The notes under the pieces were generated by a model, which saw only the letters and a list, made by a program, of their open reading frames with translations, was not told where the DNA came from and searched no databases. Shown here in pieces: positions 52,711 through 63,247 of a DNA stretch of 64,000 nt (position 1 is the first letter of the stretch; each line of letters starts with the position of its first letter). The position numbers were made by a program, and so were the translations under genes. The DNA comes from Neurospora tetraspora (taxonomy: Eukaryota; Ascomycota; Sordariomycetes; Sordariales; Sordariaceae): assembly GCF_033439725.1 (NCBI RefSeq), contig NW_026944388.1, positions 1,426,001 to 1,490,000 of the forward strand, given 5' to 3'.

Positions 52711-53178
52711 ATGTCGGTCGATCAACACCTCCAAGCTCTCACAAAGGTTGTGGTGAACAACCTGGAGAACCAACACGATTGGACCCAGGTCAAGATACAC
52801 ACCCAGGACAATCTCCCTCGACCTCTCCTCTACGGACTCCCGCCAAAGCGTCTCTATGTGCACCCCGATGAGCAGATCGAGATCATCAAGGCCGAGAAGG
52901 AGTTGAACGAGCGTATCCCCCAGGAGCCTGAGCTTGAATGGGTCCTACCACTTCACCTGGCTGAGAAGTGGTCCATCAGCGACTTCGCGGCCGTCTTTGA
53001 TGCCATCACAGCCATCCCTCCCGGAGGTGAATCTGTGAACGCCAACGAGGATGCTCAGTGGCAGTTGTGGAGGGGCCCGAAGCGTGGCAAGCGCATCTTG
53101 CTCGCGACCGTCCAGGATGATTCAACTGTTACGTATTACTGGATGCACAACGGCCTCGTGAAGCCCAGACAGAACTGA
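52711..53178 (+). CDS. SEN15: tRNA-splicing endonuclease subunit Sen15
   Basis: A single exon of 155 residues, about the size of yeast Sen15. The start MSVDQHLQALTKVVVNNLE is the first ATG of the frame. Family hallmarks are LPPKRLYVHPDEQIEIIKAE, a proline-rich linker, EWVLPLHLAEKWSISDFAAVFD, and a C-terminal strand pair (KRILLATVQDDSTVTYYW). Sen15 is a structural, non-catalytic subunit of the heterotetrameric Sen2-Sen34-Sen54-Sen15 enzyme that removes introns from pre-tRNA; its fold resembles the nuclease domain without the catalytic triad. It ends 154 bp from the convergent alcohol dehydrogenase gene. I rate the family assignment as strong but made by eye. Confidence 0.88.
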   Translation: MSVDQHLQALTKVVVNNLENQHDWTQVKIHTQDNLPRPLLYGLPPKRLYVHPDEQIEIIKAEKELNERIPQEPELEWVLPLHLAEKWSISDFAAVFDAITAIPPGGESVNANEDAQWQLWRGPKRGKRILLATVQDDSTVTYYWMHNGLVKPRQN

Positions 53179-53332
53179 GAGTTACCAGGCACAACAAAGT
53201 TCTACATCCGTCAGTGTAATGCGGTGGTGTCTGTCTGTGGAAGTACTTGTAGATGGCTAGGCTATCTGATCTGCTCCGGATACTCTACCCATGCGTATGA
53301 CATCTACGGCCCGCAGAGAACATGCCTCCCTA

Positions 53333-54996
53333 TCAAGGCGTGAAGATCACCTTCTGTACCTTCATGTTATCAAAGAGATCATATCCCTCGACAGCCTCGG
53401 CAAGGGGCATGATCTTGTCGTACATGAAGCTATATGCGACAGCTGGTCAGCATTTTGTATCAACATTTGTACGAAGCACATAGAGCGGGACTTACCTAAA
53501 CTTGTGCTGGTTCCTAGCCATCACCTCCAACGCTTCCGGGAAGATGGACCGTACCGGGCACCGGCCCATCTGTACTCTCAGATTTTTGCTGTCACCGGAT
53601 TAGCCAATCCATCCTCCATCATATCAGGATACAAAACGGGGAAAAACTCACTTATACCCATCATCACCCGTCCACGGCAAATCATAATGTCCCTGGACAC
53701 CAATACTGCTAATCACCCCAAACGGCCTCAAAAGCTCATACGCCGTCTTAAGCGCCGACCTGTTGCCCACCACCTCAACCACCGCATCCGCGCCCCTCCC
53801 CTCCGTCACCTCCTTGACCCTCTTCACCATCCCATCCATGCCCAACCCACCCTTCTCAACGTCCGCAAAGTTCAACGGCTCCGCCCCCAACTCCTTTGCC
53901 AACGCCAACCTGCTCTCCACACAATCCACAGCAAACAGATGCTTAGGCTTATACTCCAACGCGCTCACAACCGCACACAGTCCCACGGGTCCACAACCCA
54001 CCACCACCACCGTCGCCTCTTGGGGGTTCAAACCATGCATCAACCCAAACGCATTCTTGGCCCCAAAATACCCCGTGGGGAAAATATCCGCCATCAACAC
54101 CAGCGCCCTCTCATCTTCGATTTCGGGGGGCGCCACGACCGCGGTCCCGTCGGCGAGGGGGATGCGGACGTACTCGGCTTGGCCGCCGTCGAGCCCGGGG
54201 GACCCGAACAACAGGGAAGAAGCGCAGCGGGATGAGAAGCCGTGGAGGCAGTAGAAGCAGGTGCCGCAGGAGATGGTGAAGGGGGCGACGACCTTGTCGC
54301 CTACTTTGATGGTGGTGACGGCGGAGCCGACGAGGTGGGCGACGCCGGTGAATTCGTGGCCCATGATGAAACCTGGGGTTGAGGACTCGCGGCCGCGGTA
54401 GGTGTGGAGTTCACTTTTGGGGGGTTTGTTTAGCTTTATGCCGGGAGGTTGTTAAATGGGGGTGTGGAAGTAGGTTGGTAGGTTGGTAGGTGGTAGGGTA
54501 CGTGATGATGGGGTGTAGAGGAGTAGAGGTAGCTTGATTATACTGAGGCTTTATAAAAATGGAAAGAATAAAAGTAAAAGACCTACGAGCCACACAAAGC
54601 AGTCATCTGCACCTTGACAATGATGTCCCTGGGGTCTTGTACTGCTCATGTATAATACACTCTCGTCAGCTAACCTCACAACACAAAGACTCCTATGATG
54701 ATTGATGTAGATGGTGGTTTGAGTTGCAGTCAGTCAGTCAGTCCCATCAACTTGAACAGAAACAACCCCCTTATGCCGACGACCAAGCTTGTGCTCGAGT
54801 TGGCAGGCAGCTCAAGTGATATACAACAAGATAACCACATCGTATGTATCCCCTTGAGTGAGTACTAGTAGAGCGTGACTGAGGAGAAAAGATAAAGAGA
54901 AAACCTACACTCAGGAATAGGCCTCTCCTGAACAGAAACCTTCTTAGGTCCCTCAAAGACCACGGCCTTCATTGTCTTCTTTGCTTCTGTCGACAT
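53333..54996 (-). CDS. Zinc-dependent medium-chain alcohol dehydrogenase
   Basis: Five exons (54996-54909, 54641-54587, 54413-53652, 53588-53496, 53429-53333) give 364 residues with all phases consistent. Introns 1 and 2 use the donor GTAGGT, introns 3 and 4 GTGAGT and GTAAGT. Joining them yields the catalytic zinc motif TALCGSELHTYRG and GHEFTGV, the structural zinc site CGTCFYCLHGFSSRC (Cx2Cx2Cx7C), the Rossmann loop VVGCGPVGLCAV, and the C-terminal NLRVQMGRCPVRSIF and MPLAEAVEGYDLFD. The protein starts MSTEAKKTMKAVVFEGP with no targeting sequence, so it is probably cytosolic. The family oxidises or reduces alcohols with NAD(P); residue context resembles fungal GroES-like alcohol dehydrogenases, but the substrate is not predictable. 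Confidence 0.93.
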
Positions 54997-55710
54997 TTTC
55001 CGTGTTTTTTGATTTCTTGGTATTCACAGGCCAAAATTGGTATGTTGATTTTCAGTATGCTTGTGTTTTGGTGGTGACTCCAGAAATTGTGTTGTAGAGG
55101 ATAAACAATGGAGATGATGATGATGATATCTCACTGAGACTTTATACCCGCCAATATCCGATCGGCTCTATGAATGTTTAGTCCCGAGGTTAGATCTAGA
55201 TATGTACACCACACCAGTGACCACAGTGACCACACCATTGACATGTACTTGGTAGACTTGGCTCCAGCGAGCGACCTCGGAGAATCGTAGAAGGCGGGGA
55301 AAATTCGGGGCTGTGAGGGCGGGGGTTGATTAGCACCGGCTTGAAGTGGAGTAGCGCGTGGCATTCAGATTTCGTCTTGTTTCGGCACCACGTAGGAGAC
55401 GACGTCCAAGTTATTGATATTCAATAGGCTTAATACTAGATATATCACAAACTTCATCGCTAGCAATAAACCCGCCGCTTCCTTTTCCTATGTCAAAAGT
55501 CATGACTTCTCCAATGTCCAATGTTCCCAAAACGCCCCGTGACCGACCGTTGTATTTGTTCCCAATTGTCATTATCGTAAAAACTTCATGCGATGATGTC
55601 CCCTGATCCAAGTCAAGAACGCCAATTAGACAAAGACCACTTCAAAATTCGTTCTAGTAGTCATGTAGTCTTCCGTCTATAAACGTATTCAAAAAAGGGG
55701 AGTTGCGGTT
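54997..55710. other. Intergenic region between two minus-strand genes
   Basis: This holds the alcohol dehydrogenase promoter, with a GATGATGATGATGAT stretch near 55111-55125, and the ZIP gene 3' untranslated region. No gene is seen. Confidence 0.5.
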
Positions 55711-57389
55711 CTACTCGTCGGCGATGGCGTCGCAAACCCCAAGCATGGTCATGCCCAGGAAAGCAAAGAATATGCTCATATTACGGTTATGGGTCAAACT
55801 CAAGCTCTCCGAAAACAGCTGCAGCGCCACGCTGGTCATGATACCCGCGGTGACAGCGAACAGGCATCCGTACGCCGTGCCGTTGATGGTGATGTTGCTG
55901 TGCTTGGCAACCTTAAACCAGAGCACTGCAACTCCGGCGCCCACTGGCTGACTGAGACCACCTAGCAGTGTGGCCCAGGCAATGGCCTTGAACCGGCTGT
56001 TCAGGGCCATGTACAGCGGCAGGGCCATGGAGAATCCCTCGGCAATGTTGTGAACGAACAGGGCCATAAAGACATTGAGTCCGAGTGAAGGGTTCACATG
56101 GTTGGTGGCGTAGGTAATGAAGCCCTCGGGGAACTTGTGCAGCGCAATGGCTATGACGGTCTGCAGGCCAATGGAGAGGAAGGCGTTCGTCGGTACATGA
56201 TGGTGGTGTTGAGCCTCGATATCTTCCTCTACCGCTGAACAACAAGTGTCATCATGGTCATCTTCGTGATGATCGTGGTGTCCATCGTAGTCGGCATGAT
56301 CTGCGTAACCGACAGACGAGTCTCTGGAAATTGTTCGACTCCGTACTTGGTATATGGGACCGTTGAGAGATTCCGGTACCTCGCCCGTACCCACGGAGCC
56401 TCCGGAGCGTATAACTGGGAAGGTGGCGAAACGTCCAGGCTGGTTAGAGCGTGTACCAATGTGTCTGAAGCACTCCTGCCCACAAGGATCCGTATATCCG
56501 AAACATGGGCCATCGCCATCGCAGTGAACCTTGGTGTCCTTAACAAATGATAGTACTCTGCTCGTCATCTGCCGTACGGATGGCCGTCTGCTTTGGATGC
56601 CAGTAGTGCTGCGGGCCTGCCTTCCAATGGCATGAGAATGACCAAGAGGATTAGGCCTGACTGGAGAATTCGGCTGCGCCTCGTGATCGGTTTCGGTTGG
56701 GAGGAGGGGAGTTGATTCGGTCGCATGTCCATTCGCTTCGACCATGGTTGGTGTTTCTGGAGATTCCGAGGATAGCGTCCTGACTGACTGTCCATGGGTG
56801 CGGCTCGCCCAAGGCGGCTGGTGATGATGATCATGCGCATTTGCGTGTGGGTTATGGGAATGAGAATGGTCGCACCCAACAACGTGGGAGGGTATAAATC
56901 GATGGAGGACTCGGGAGACGACCTGAATGCCGAAAAAGCCAGCGATGTAACAGCCCATGTTGATGAGGCCTGCGGTCTTCTCGTCCCGCCCGTCCTTAGT
57001 GAGGTATCGCAAAGCAGATGGAAGCAGGCTAAACAAGGCCGAAAACATCTGTACATCCAATAGTTAGCTCGCTATGTTCCTGTAATGTCGAGGAAAGCCA
57101 CTAGAACCAGGTCTAAGGCATACTCACCATAACCCCGAAACTCAGACTCAACGAGCCTGATATGAAGACATTGCTCTCCTGTATACTAAACTTGCTCTTG
57201 ATGTTGAAAAAGCGGATGGGGACATCGATGCAAATGATGGTTGATCCAAGCATGCATGCTAGGAATTGCTGGTCAGCTTGGATAAGGGACAATGGAAGGT
57301 GATGGATACGTACCCAAGCCGCTCACGGCGGTCATAATCCACCCTCGGGTGTCATTGTCGATCCCGGTTGTAAGCATTGTGGCAGACAT
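55711..57389 (-). CDS. ZIP-family zinc transporter (Zrt3-like)
   Basis: Three exons (57389-57314, 57258-57128, 57048-55711) give 514 residues. Splicing creates the first membrane helix VSGLACMLGSTIICIDVP and the second across the exon 2/3 join (LSLSFGVMMFSALFSLLP). Four or more helices lie in the C-terminal half, with the transport motifs LHKFPEGFITYAT and FVHNIAEGFSMALPLY, which supply the metal-binding His, Glu and Asn. Three His-rich segments in the large middle loop (HSHSHNPHANAHDHHH, HADYDGHHDHHEDDH, HHHH) probably sense or collect zinc. The order of motifs fits the GufA/ZupT-like branch that includes yeast Zrt3, which releases zinc from the vacuole; vacuolar placement is inference. A Cys-rich patch (CFGYTDPCGQEC) in the loop is unusual. 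Confidence 0.92.
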
Positions 57390-58989
57390 TGGGTGGGAAT
57401 CGGAGGTTGCCCGATTGTCGTTGGCGCCGCTCGTCTGCAGTCGGTTTCCGCAGTCTCTTCTACTCCCAGGACGGCGTGTATGGCATGGAGGGGAGACGGG
57501 GATCGATAACTCTGCTGGTCGGAGCTAGGAACAGTCGAGTAACTGTCAGGATCGTATATATATCGGTATTCGTCGAGGAGGACCAAGAAGGGGGAGTCGG
57601 CGTCAGCAGAAGTCGGATGGACGAGAGGGCGTCACCAGTTCGATAAAGATGGTGTTGGGATGGAAAAGGCGGCGAGGCAAGATCAGGCGTAGGCGGAAAC
57701 TAGCAGGTCGTGTTTGAGAACCTCAACGGCCACACCCAAGCCCAGACAATGTATGACACAGGACAATCAATTGGAGCCTGCTCTTTGTCCCTGGGACGGT
57801 GGGTTTGTGTTTGGCTGAGATTGTTGATCCGGACCGGCGTTTGTAGATGGAAAACTCTATAAGAGATGGTGTGTGCTAGTATTGAGGACCTTGCTGGCTC
57901 ACGGTAGCCGCCCCTGGATGGGCTGTTGGCGTTGTGAAGGTAAGCAGGTGATCAGATTGGATGGAAGAAAGTCAATCGGTCAGAATTTTTGTCAATCGCG
58001 GTAGGTACGTATGGAGTGCAGGTGTCTGGGGCGCCGAGTGCGGAGACGGGAAGCTACGCAGGGCGGATGCCGGTGGGAACTTGCAGCCTTGGAGCTGTTG
58101 TAGACTGCCGCGAGTTGATAAGTTGACAGGATCTGCTACAGCCGATGTTTGACGTCGAAGTCGATTGATTTGGAGATATCCAGGCTGAGGTTGTCAAGGC
58201 GAACAATTGCGGCTCTCGCAGGCTTTTAACAAGGACCGTCCGTTCGTGCTTGATAAGAAGCAGCGAAAGGGACAAGGATCATTGAGGGGAGCACTATCTC
58301 AATGCCATCATAGGTCCCCATCTTGGCATTGTTGACAACAAATCCCCACTTTGTTTCTCTTTTTATCCATTGTGAGTCTCAACAATTCGGCTTTCTAATA
58401 GGTGCTATTTGATCTAGTATCTTCTCTAGCCTCATGTTTCCAATATCGAGAAGAGTACTGGTCCATACATACCTCTACCAAACTATGATCCGTCGGAACG
58501 GTTGGCAAAATGGTCCATGTCAGGCACCATCACAAGTTATACCTCCAAGGGACTGGACAGCATTTGATCTCCATGTCTCTGCCTACCAGATGAAGAACCC
58601 GTTCACATAACGGCAAGTCCATGTGTTTGTGATGTGGTACCGTACAGTGTAGTGGTTGCCCGGTGGGCACCGAGGGCACGTGGGGTAAACGTTGGCCTCC
58701 CCACTCTCGTCGCCGTGTCACCAACCGGGGCCCGGAGCCGGGGTCACTGGGTCGGGTGTCCCTTGCTGCCCGAGATACCGCGGGAGCGCGAGTCGCAAAG
58801 TGGCGGGTCGCGGATCGTGGGAAATTTAAAAGTTTAACATCGGACCTCTTCACCTTTGCAACTCCTCAGTCCGAATCCCATCACCACCTCACCCACCTCA
58901 AGCCCACGACAAGTACCTTGCGCCGCAACACGACCGCAAGCAGGCCCATCGAGTCTACCTAGGAGGAGACCCCACGAGAGCTATTCACC
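57390..58989. promoter_or_regulatory. Divergent promoter region, ZIP transporter and Nuc1-type nuclease
   Basis: The two genes are divergent with 1.6 kb between start codons. A minus frame from 57586 running over the ZIP start has no ATG and is not an upstream ORF. The last 150 bases before 58990 are C/A-rich leader. No specific binding site can be assigned. Confidence 0.5.
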
Positions 58990-59970
58990 ATGTCGAAAGC
59001 TACCCTCGCCGTTATTGCCGCCGTGAGCGCCGCCGGTGGTGCCGCGGCCACCGCCGCCATGTTCTCCCTCAAAAGCGACAAGAAGGTCGACACCACCTCG
59101 CTGAACGCCCCCGTCCCCGTTGCCCCTCCTAAGCCGGGCCCGGTTCCTGCCAGCCAGGTCTTCAGCGGTGACAAGATCGTCGACCCCTCCGCCTTCTTCG
59201 AGTACGGCTTCCCGGGCCCCGTCGCCGACCTCGCGACCCGCCAAGGCTTCGTGTCCTCGTACGACCGCCGCACCAAGAACCCGCACTGGACGGTCGAGCA
59301 CATCACGCCCGAGTCGCTATCCATGTCCAACGGCGACCGCAAGAAGTCGACCTTCGTCGAGGACGACGCGATCCCCGAAAAGTTCCGCGGCAAGCTCAAG
59401 GACTACTACCGCTCCGGCTTCGATCGCGGGCACCAGGTTCCCGCCGCCGACTGCAAGTGGTCGCAGGCCGCTATGGACGACACCTTTTACCTGTCCAACA
59501 TGTGCCCGCAAGTCGGCGAGGGTTTCAACCGCGACTACTGGGCGCACTTTGAGGATTTCTGCCGTCGCTTGACGAAGCAGTACCCTTCCGTCCGCATCGT
59601 CACGGGTCCCCTGTACCTGCCCAAGCGCGACCCCCAAGATAACAAGTGGTACGTCAAGTACGAGATGATCGGCCAGCCGCCCAACGTGGCGGTGCCGACG
59701 CACTTTTACAAGGTCATCTTTGCCGAGGACGGCAAGAAGGGCGGAAACGTTGCGCTGGGAGCGTTTGTGCTGCCCAACGCCAAGATCCCCAACGATAAGC
59801 CGCTGCAGGACTTTGAGGTGCCCCTGGAGGCGGTCGAGAGGGCGAGCGGTCTCGAGTTTGCGCACCAGTTGCCGGTGCAGAGGCGGAAGAGGCTGTGTGC
59901 GGAGACGAACTGCTCCGTTCTGGTTAAGGACTATGCTGAGAGGCAGAAGTCTTTTGGCAAGAAGCAGTAA
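58990..59970 (+). CDS. NUC1: Mitochondrial EndoG/Nuc1-type nuclease (DNA/RNA non-specific endonuclease)
   Basis: A single exon of 326 residues, close to the 329 of yeast Nuc1. The N-terminus is a short basic residue followed by an Ala-rich membrane helix (TLAVIAAVSAAGGAAATAAM), a mitochondrial targeting and inner-membrane anchor. The beta-beta-alpha-metal fold follows: YDRRTKNPHWTVEHI, the catalytic DRGHQVPAADCKWS whose His activates water, and NMCPQVGEGFNRDYW whose Asn and Glu hold magnesium. The enzyme cuts DNA and RNA of either strand number; in fungi and animals it acts in mitochondrial DNA maintenance and in cell death. The symbol is that of the yeast homologue; Neurospora nuc-1 is an unrelated gene name. 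It is convergent with the Pfs2 gene, with a long palindrome between. Confidence 0.95.
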   Translation: MSKATLAVIAAVSAAGGAAATAAMFSLKSDKKVDTTSLNAPVPVAPPKPGPVPASQVFSGDKIVDPSAFFEYGFPGPVADLATRQGFVSSYDRRTKNPHWTVEHITPESLSMSNGDRKKSTFVEDDAIPEKFRGKLKDYYRSGFDRGHQVPAADCKWSQAAMDDTFYLSNMCPQVGEGFNRDYWAHFEDFCRRLTKQYPSVRIVTGPLYLPKRDPQDNKWYVKYEMIGQPPNVAVPTHFYKVIFAEDGKKGGNVALGAFVLPNAKIPNDKPLQDFEVPLEAVERASGLEFAHQLPVQRRKRLCAETNCSVLVKDYAERQKSFGKKQ

Positions 59971-60070
59971 GGGGGGAATGCACGTAATATGGGGGAAGAG
60001 AAGGAGGGAGTTGGGTCGTAGCAAGCTCGGTGTTATTCAAGATACCCTCTTGTATATACCTCTACTTCTT

Positions 60071-60262
60071 TACGGGGCGGATTGGTGTTGGCTTCGAACT
60101 CGATAGATCGGATATGTTCGGGGTCGATGAGCAAGTATAGACGGGCATGTTTGTTCTTGTTGGAACCGTCGTCGGTTTGACAAAGGTTAAACAGGCCCTT
60201 CTGTACCTGTTCATCTACCCCGAACATATCCGATCTATCAAGCCAACACTAATCCGCCCGTA
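60071..60262. repeat. Long imperfect palindrome (~190 bp fold-back)
   Basis: The left arm (60071-60168) and right arm (60173-60262) are inverted copies around a TCGT centre at 60169-60172. The best part is a 23-bp perfect match (60102-60124 with 60217-60239), flanked by TACGGG/GCGGATT and GTGTTGGCTT blocks that also pair, with one insertion of about seven bases in the left arm at 60095-60101. Identity falls toward the centre but a pairing core AACCG/CGGTT remains. It lies about 100 bp past the nuclease stop codon. A terminal-inverted-repeat element or MITE, or a locus giving a hairpin RNA, are possible; no target-site duplication is clear. Confidence 0.85.
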
Positions 60263-60742
60263 GCGGTGGCGGAGGTCCGGCATGCGGTTGATGATGGGGA
60301 ACAGTGGAGAAGGCCGCTGTGAGGCTTTATACTTGCATATAGACGGGTTGTGCATAGCATCATACATGAGCATAGTTTAGCGTTTATAATTATACCCCAT
60401 CGGGAGGGAGCAAGATCATTCACATTTTTCCTAAGCTACAGTGATATAAGCGTACAACTTCATAACATTGGAAAGGAGGAAAACATTGTGATGCACTTGG
60501 GACATCGGAAAGTCAGTGAACCCAGCAAGACCATATTTATCGCTATCAGCCTTGGATAACCAGGTAGCCTTATCATTACATCTACTCTCATGCCTTTGAA
60601 TATTTCCCTTTTCCTATAGCTTCCTTCTTATGTCCCTTCAAGACACTCGCCACCCATGTTCTCCCAGCACATCCACCGCCCGTCATGTCCTCAGCAGCGC
60701 TAGATTGACCAAGACCATCGACCTGAATAACACAGCTGATAA

Positions 60743-60806
60743 AAGCCAAGTATTTCTAAAGCCAAGTATTTCTAAAGCCAAGTATTTCTAAAGCAAAATA
60801 TGTCTC
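60743..60806. repeat. Tandem 16-bp repeat, three full copies and one degraded
   Basis: Three perfect units AAGCCAAGTATTTCTA are followed by a fourth, diverged copy (AAGCAAAATATGTCTC). They lie in the presumed 3' untranslated region of the Pfs2 gene, about 30-90 bp past its stop. Confidence 0.93.
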
Positions 60807-60833
60807 CTCCACAACCTCCTCCACAATCTCCCA

Positions 60834-63247
60834 TTATCTTATGCGCGTATAATTGCCCTTGCTCTGCTCCATCCTCAGACTCTCTTCCTGACTAGGCAGC
60901 GGCGCACGTCTCCTGCCCGACGAGTCATACTGGTCGTTTCCACCATCAGGGTGAGTCACTCCTCCCGGGATCACAGCACCAGGAATCGGCGGCGGAGGCG
61001 CGAACCCAGGAGGGGGCATAGGGAAGCCCGCCGCGCCTGGGGGCGGAATGAGGCCAGGAGGCAGGATGCCGGGAGGGGGCATCGGTCCACCGCCAGCACC
61101 CGGCGGCGGCGGCGGTTGGATACCGGCCTTCTTCATCATCTCCGCGATCGCGCTGAAGTCGGGCGGGTTCTTCAGGTCCATGCCGGGAAGGGGCGGCGGG
61201 ACGACACCAGCGGGTAGACCGGGCATGCCGGGGATAGGGAAGGGGAGAGGAGGCGGCACGCCGCCGGCACCGCCGACGCCGGGGATGACGGGTGGTGGCG
61301 GGATAAGGCCGCCGCCGCCAGGGCCAGAGCCAGGAACCTGCTGGAGAGGAAGGCCGGGGATGCTGGGGAAGGAAAGGCCGGGCATCATTCCGCCGCCGGC
61401 GCCGGGCTGCCCCTTGATGGGCATCTTCTGGTCCACCAGGCCGTCCATCTCGTCCTCCAGCTCCTGCTCCTCTTCGACTTGCCGCATGTGACGGCCGCCG
61501 CGGCGGTCCCAGGTGCCTTGGGCTTCGGCTGCTGCTTCGCCGATGTGATAGCGGTCGTTGAAGGACTCGGGTGCTTCGCCCGGTCTTGCGCGGGACCAGA
61601 AACGGGTGATGCGATCGTTGGATCCCGAGGCGAGGATGTGGCCGAGCGGGTGCCAGTCGAGCGACCAGATGGCGAAGTCGTGGGCGTAGGGGATCTTGTG
61701 GGCTGGGTAGATGGGTTGGGCAGGTGCGGAGGAAGGGTCGGCGCTGTCGTAAACTGCCGGAATCGGCATGACCGAGCCGTCGGGTGCAGTGTTCGGCTCG
61801 TCCAGTAGGTAGTGGAATAGCGAGCCGTCTGAGCCGCCGGTGCTTAGGAGATTGGAGTGGACTGGGTGCCACGTCAATGTCGAAATGTCCTTTTCGTGGC
61901 CCCTGAGGAGGGCGATGTCTCGCATCATTCGAAGGTCGAACACGCGAGCTGTCTGATCTCTGGCTGATGTTGCCAGACAGTTTCCTTGCACTCTCTCGAA
62001 GAGGGTTTTGGTGATGGTGTTCTTGTGCCCATGAAGCGTGGTCAGGCATCTACCTGTCCTGGGATCCCACAGCTTGACCAAATGATCTTTCGAACCAGAG
62101 ACGATCAGGCCTCTGCTGGGATGCCAGTCGCAACTCTTGGCGTCCCAACCATGCCCAGTCAAGGTCATATCCGTTGAGCCGCCAGCAAAATCGAAAACTT
62201 TGAGTGTCTGATCATCTGAAGCCGTGACGAATTTGGTGTCGTTGGGGCTGAAGGCAAGGTCACGGATGGGGTCTGTATGGCCCCTGATGCTCTCGACATT
62301 GTTGAAGTTTGGCTGCCAATACTTGATGATACCGTCGTGATCCGCAGAAACGAGCCAGTCGTCACTGTGTGAATATACTAGAGCACGAATGGCAGAATCG
62401 TGGGCCTGCATGATCGTTTCGAAATTGAATCCTGTGCCGTTCCAGAGCGTAAACTCTCCACTGCTACTGGCAGTCAACAACCTTCGTCCTTCTGGGGTCC
62501 ATCGTACAACATTAATAGGGTGCTTGATTTTGTTCAGGGAAGAGTGAAGATGCCGCGATGGTACGGAGTCTGCTGGGCTGGTGACTCGGGCGTATGGTGG
62601 CAGCATCTATGTCAGGTATTAGCATGCATCCGGTGGTTTCGTGGTTCGCATTTGTCCTCACATCAACGATATAACTCGGGCTGGGCCTTTCAACTTCACC
62701 AGCATATGATCCCCGGTATCTTGGTTGCCTGTGGCGCATGTAGTGAACTACTGAAGCACCATAGTCGGTGACGGGGCCTGAGTCTGGGGTCAGTTTCTTC
62801 ATTGTCGAACGGCGTGTGAAAGACAGGTGCTATCGAGCTAGATGAGGGAAAGGATGCCACGGGGGCAGCCGGAGATGGTGATGTGAGATGATGGCGGTGG
62901 TGATTAGGAACGGGTGAACGAGAGGTGAGAATAAAATGAGTGTCAACGAGGTTGAGTGTATTGTCGTCGGTGATGTCCAGGCCATGGTCGGCAACAAAAG
63001 CTACGCCATTACGGAGCAAACGGATAACTGTTGTCACCTGGGACGCTATCGTGATTGATAGACAGAGCATTGTGATGAATGAGGCCTGGCCAACATGCGC
63101 TGTGTACATGGTATATTCACTAGAGGTAGAGTTTGGTTATGTCCGAAGCATGAACTTACGTCTGCCTCTATTTCGGGGTGGAAGGCCGTCGTGGCCTCCT
63201 CCCCCTCCATAGCCCTTGTCATGATCTCCCCTGGGCTCGTATGACAT
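60834..63247 (-). CDS. pfs2: Polyadenylation factor subunit Pfs2 (WDR33 homologue)
   Basis: Three exons (63247-63160, 62777-62662, 62606-60834) give 658 residues. Intron 1 is 382 bp with a CTGAC branch; intron 2 is 55 bp with a CTAAT branch. The start [13 protein letters not shown] leads through [19 protein letters not shown] and the family block [13 protein letters not shown]. Seven WD40 repeats span about 95-430, for example [38 protein letters not shown], and [19 protein letters not shown]. The tail (about 460-640) is Pro/Gly-rich with many PPPP runs, then a conserved basic end. Pfs2 is the scaffold of the cleavage and polyadenylation factor complex in the nucleus; its human counterpart WDR33 contacts the AAUAAA signal. 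Confidence 0.95.

Larger units (their letters stand above)
59971..60833. other. Convergent 3' region of nuclease and Pfs2 genes
   Basis: The flanking genes converge here with 863 bp between stops. Besides the palindrome at 60071-60262 and a tandem 16-mer at 60743-60806, described separately, I see no gene. Confidence 0.6.

Noticed and set aside
57332-57586. Apparent upstream ORF overlapping the ZIP transporter start
   Set aside because: The frame begins with TTG rather than ATG, so translation before the main start is not supported.
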